A DNA stretch of 64,000 nucleotides from Azospirillum sp. TSO35-2 (GTDB taxonomy: Bacteria; Pseudomonadota; Alphaproteobacteria; Azospirillales; Azospirillaceae): contig NZ_LGRA01000008.1 of assembly GCF_003116095.1 (NCBI RefSeq), positions 1,188,701-1,252,700 of the forward strand. The letters run 5' to 3'. The notes under the pieces are model-generated. The model was not told the origin of the DNA, did no database searches, and saw nothing but the letters and a program-made list of their open reading frames with translations. The position numbers and the translations under genes were made by a program. Shown in pieces: positions 62,282 through 64,000 of this stretch; the stretch's first letter is position 1; every line of letters starts with the position of its first letter.

Positions 62282-63634
62282 ATGGAGGATAACGTGTCAG
62301 ACGTGCAAATCGCCGCTTCGAAACTGGAGGGCGCGCCGCCGTGCGTGGGATGGCGCCGGGTGATGGCCTTCAAGGTTGGTCCCCTGCCTCTTCCCATCTA
62401 CGCCGTGCTCAGCGCCGTGACCATCGCCGCGGCCTTCGCCGGGAAGCTGCCCAACGACATCATCGGCGGCCTCTCCGTCATGCTGTTGATGGGCTTTCTG
62501 CTGGGCGAACTGGGCAGCCGCCTGCCCATTCTGAAGCAGATCGGCGGCACCGCCATCCTCTGCCTGTTTGTCCCCGCCGCGCTGGTCGGGTACAAGGTGA
62601 TGGATCCCGAGATGATGAAAGCGGTGACCACCACCTTCAAGGTCGCCAATTTCCAGTATTTCTACATCGCCTGCCTGGTCGCCGGCAGCATCCTCGGCAT
62701 GCCGCACCGCGTGCTGGTGCAGGGCTTTCTCAGGATGTTCGTGCCGCTGCTGGGCGGCACCCTCACCGCCGTCACGGCCGGCATCCTGGTCGGCCTGCTC
62801 TTCGGCTACGACCCCCTGCACACGTTCTTCTTCATACTCATCCCGATCGTCGGCGGCGGACTGGCGGAAGGCGTGCTGCCGCTGTCGATCGGCTATTCCG
62901 AGATCATGCAGCGACCGCAGGGTGAACTGGTTGCGATGATGGTTCCGGCTGCCCTGATGGGCAACGTCGTCGCCATCATCAGCAGCGGCCTGCTCCACCG
63001 GCTTGGCCAGAAATACCCGCACCTCAGCGGCAACGGCGTGCTGGTCCGCTCCGGCGACGACCAGGAGCTGCTCGCGGAGAAGGGCGCCGACCGCCCGCTT
63101 GAGCTGCGGCTGATGGGCGCGGGCCTCCTGCTGTCCTGCGGCTTTTTCATCCTTGGCGCCCTCCTGGCCCCGGTCACCGGGATCCCGGGGCCGATCCTGA
63201 TGATCATCTGCGCCGCGCTGCTCAAGCTCGCCAAAATCCTCCCGGCCGAGATGGAGGCGGGGGCCTACCAGATCAACAAGTTCATGTCGACGAACCTGAC
63301 GTTCGGCATCCTCGTGGCCATGGGCATGCTGCTGGTGTCCTGGCCGCAACTGGTGTCGTCCTTCACGATCGGTTATTTCGCCATCTGCGGCGTCACGGTC
63401 ATCGCCATGATCGCGTCGGGGTTCCTGATCGGCGCCCGGCTGAAGATGTTCCCGGTCGAATCCGCCATCGTCACGGCGTGCCACAGCGGGCTCGGCGGCA
63501 CCGGCGACGTCGCCATCCTCTCCGCCTCGGACCGCATGGGCCTGATGCCCTTTGCCCAGATCTCCACCCGCATCGGCGGCGCGGCCATGATCGTCATCGC
63601 CACCCTGCTGGCCCGGCTCGTCTACGGCGGCTGA
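62282..63634 (+). CDS. 2-hydroxycarboxylate transporter (2HCT/CCS family)
   Basis: A 450-residue membrane protein with about eleven hydrophobic segments. The two re-entrant-loop motifs of the 2HCT family are visible: IVGGGLAEGVLPLSIGYSEI near residue 200 and CHSGLGGTGDVAILSASDRMGLMPFAQISTRIGG near residue 400, the latter with the substrate-binding Arg. Relatives (CitS, MleP, CimH) carry citrate or malate with Na+ or H+. ATG 62282 follows AGAGGA; GTG 62294 follows GGAGG and is an equally good start. It follows the leuCD-like genes by 119 bases. Confidence 0.92.
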   Translation: MEDNVSDVQIAASKLEGAPPCVGWRRVMAFKVGPLPLPIYAVLSAVTIAAAFAGKLPNDIIGGLSVMLLMGFLLGELGSRLPILKQIGGTAILCLFVPAALVGYKVMDPEMMKAVTTTFKVANFQYFYIACLVAGSILGMPHRVLVQGFLRMFVPLLGGTLTAVTAGILVGLLFGYDPLHTFFFILIPIVGGGLAEGVLPLSIGYSEIMQRPQGELVAMMVPAALMGNVVAIISSGLLHRLGQKYPHLSGNGVLVRSGDDQELLAEKGADRPLELRLMGAGLLLSCGFFILGALLAPVTGIPGPILMIICAALLKLAKILPAEMEAGAYQINKFMSTNLTFGILVAMGMLLVSWPQLVSSFTIGYFAICGVTVIAMIASGFLIGARLKMFPVESAIVTACHSGLGGTGDVAILSASDRMGLMPFAQISTRIGGAAMIVIATLLARLVYGG

Positions 63635-63637
63635 GAT

Positions 63638-63655
63638 GGGCGCCCGCGGGCGCCC
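63638..63655 (+). terminator. 18-base perfect palindrome after the transporter gene
   Basis: GGGCGCCCGCGGGCGCCC begins 3 bases after the transporter stop codon; another short repeat around CGCCGCATACGGCG follows. It may reduce read-through into the malic enzyme gene or stabilise the mRNA end. Confidence 0.5.
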
Positions 63656-63757
63656 GCCGCATACGGCGGCGCCCTCGGCCTCCGGAACGCACGCCGCCGC
63701 GCCGCTTGGCCTGGCAGACCCGACAAGCCTCGATCCAATCAACCCAAGGAAGCCCCC

Positions 63758-64000
63758 ATGTCCGGCGACCTCAAGACTCTTGCGTTGGACTATCACCGCT
63801 GCGGCAAGCCCGGAAAGCTCGCCATCGTGGCGACCAAGCCGATGATGACCCAGCGCGACCTGGCGCTGGCCTATTCGCCCGGCGTGGCCTTCGCCTGCCA
63901 CGACATCGTCGCCGATCCGGCCCGTGCGGCCGAGGTGACGGCGCGCGGCAATCTGGTGGCGGTGATCTCCAACGGCACCGCCGTGCTCGGCCTCGGCGAC
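63758..64000 (+). CDS. maeB: NAD(P)-dependent malic enzyme (N-terminal part)
   Basis: Eighty-one residues are in the window; the gene runs off the right edge. [40 protein letters not shown] and [21 protein letters not shown] match the N-terminus of bacterial MaeB-type malic enzymes, which decarboxylate malate to pyruvate. The start follows AAGGAAG. It lies 123 bases after the 2-hydroxycarboxylate transporter, so the imported malate or malate made by the leuCD-like enzyme could be used here. Whether a C-terminal phosphotransacetylase-like domain is present is outside the window. Confidence 0.92.
   Translation, partial: MSGDLKTLALDYHRCGKPGKLAIVATKPMMTQRDLALAYSPGVAFACHDIVADPARAAEVTARGNLVAVISNGTAVLGLGD

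Overview
The window is GC-rich, densely coded bacterial DNA with short intergenic gaps and many LysR- and GntR-regulated catabolic operons. Gene content (ABC and TRAP uptake systems, a hydroxyproline operon of the kind described in Azospirillum brasilense, IorAB-type molybdoenzymes, IS3 and IS5 elements) points to an alphaproteobacterium, most likely Azospirillum or a close relative. That is an inference from gene content only. I saw no rRNA, tRNA, CRISPR array or replication origin.

Region 1 (1-11.75 kb) is one minus-strand operon of at least ten genes. It encodes an aldehyde dehydrogenase, a thiamine-diphosphate enzyme, a complete branched-chain-type (HAAT) ABC importer whose permease and both ATPases are fused into one chain, two extended SDR epimerase/dehydrogenases, a cupin, a classical SDR and a FAD-dependent dehydrogenase cut by the window edge. 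A divergent LysR regulator with a T-N11-A palindrome sits at its head. The substrate is unknown. Region 2 (12.9-18.0 kb) holds two response regulators without a kinase, a remnant of a histidine kinase, an IorAB-type molybdenum hydroxylase and an AraC regulator.

Region 3 (18.3-25.4 kb) carries a LysR regulator, a DctPQM TRAP transporter, an HMG-CoA-lyase-type enzyme, a class III CoA-transferase and a gamma carbonic anhydrase. Together these suggest uptake and CoA-dependent cleavage of a branched dicarboxylate such as 3-hydroxy-3-methylglutarate. Region 4 (25.6-28.8 kb) is a GntR regulator, an APH-type small-molecule kinase and an AGXT2L-type aminotransferase or phospho-lyase, with near-identical palindromes in front of the regulator and at the start of the kinase gene. 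Region 5 (28.9-36.3 kb) has two LysR regulators, a metallo-hydrolase, and a beta-alanine set (omega-amino acid:pyruvate transaminase, methylmalonate-semialdehyde dehydrogenase) followed by alanine racemase.

Region 6 (36.3-46.0 kb) is a trans-4-hydroxy-L-proline-type catabolic operon: a proline-racemase-family enzyme with a Ser/Cys active site, a FAD amine oxidase, a DapA-like deaminase and a semialdehyde dehydrogenase. It is joined to a complete polar amino acid ABC importer and faces a GntR regulator across an intergenic region with two TGTCGACA palindromes. Region 7 (46.2-57.4 kb) has an ECF sigma factor with a cupredoxin and a small secreted protein, an IS5 transposase remnant, a stand-alone molybdopterin oxidoreductase, a MacA/MacB-like tripartite export set with an extra ABC membrane subunit that lacks an ATPase domain, and a fatty-acyl-CoA ligase. 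An intact IS3-family element (57.6-58.9 kb) follows. Region 8 (58.9-64 kb) is a LysR regulator facing leuC-leuD-like genes, a 2-hydroxycarboxylate transporter and the start of malic enzyme, which looks like an organic-acid utilisation cluster.
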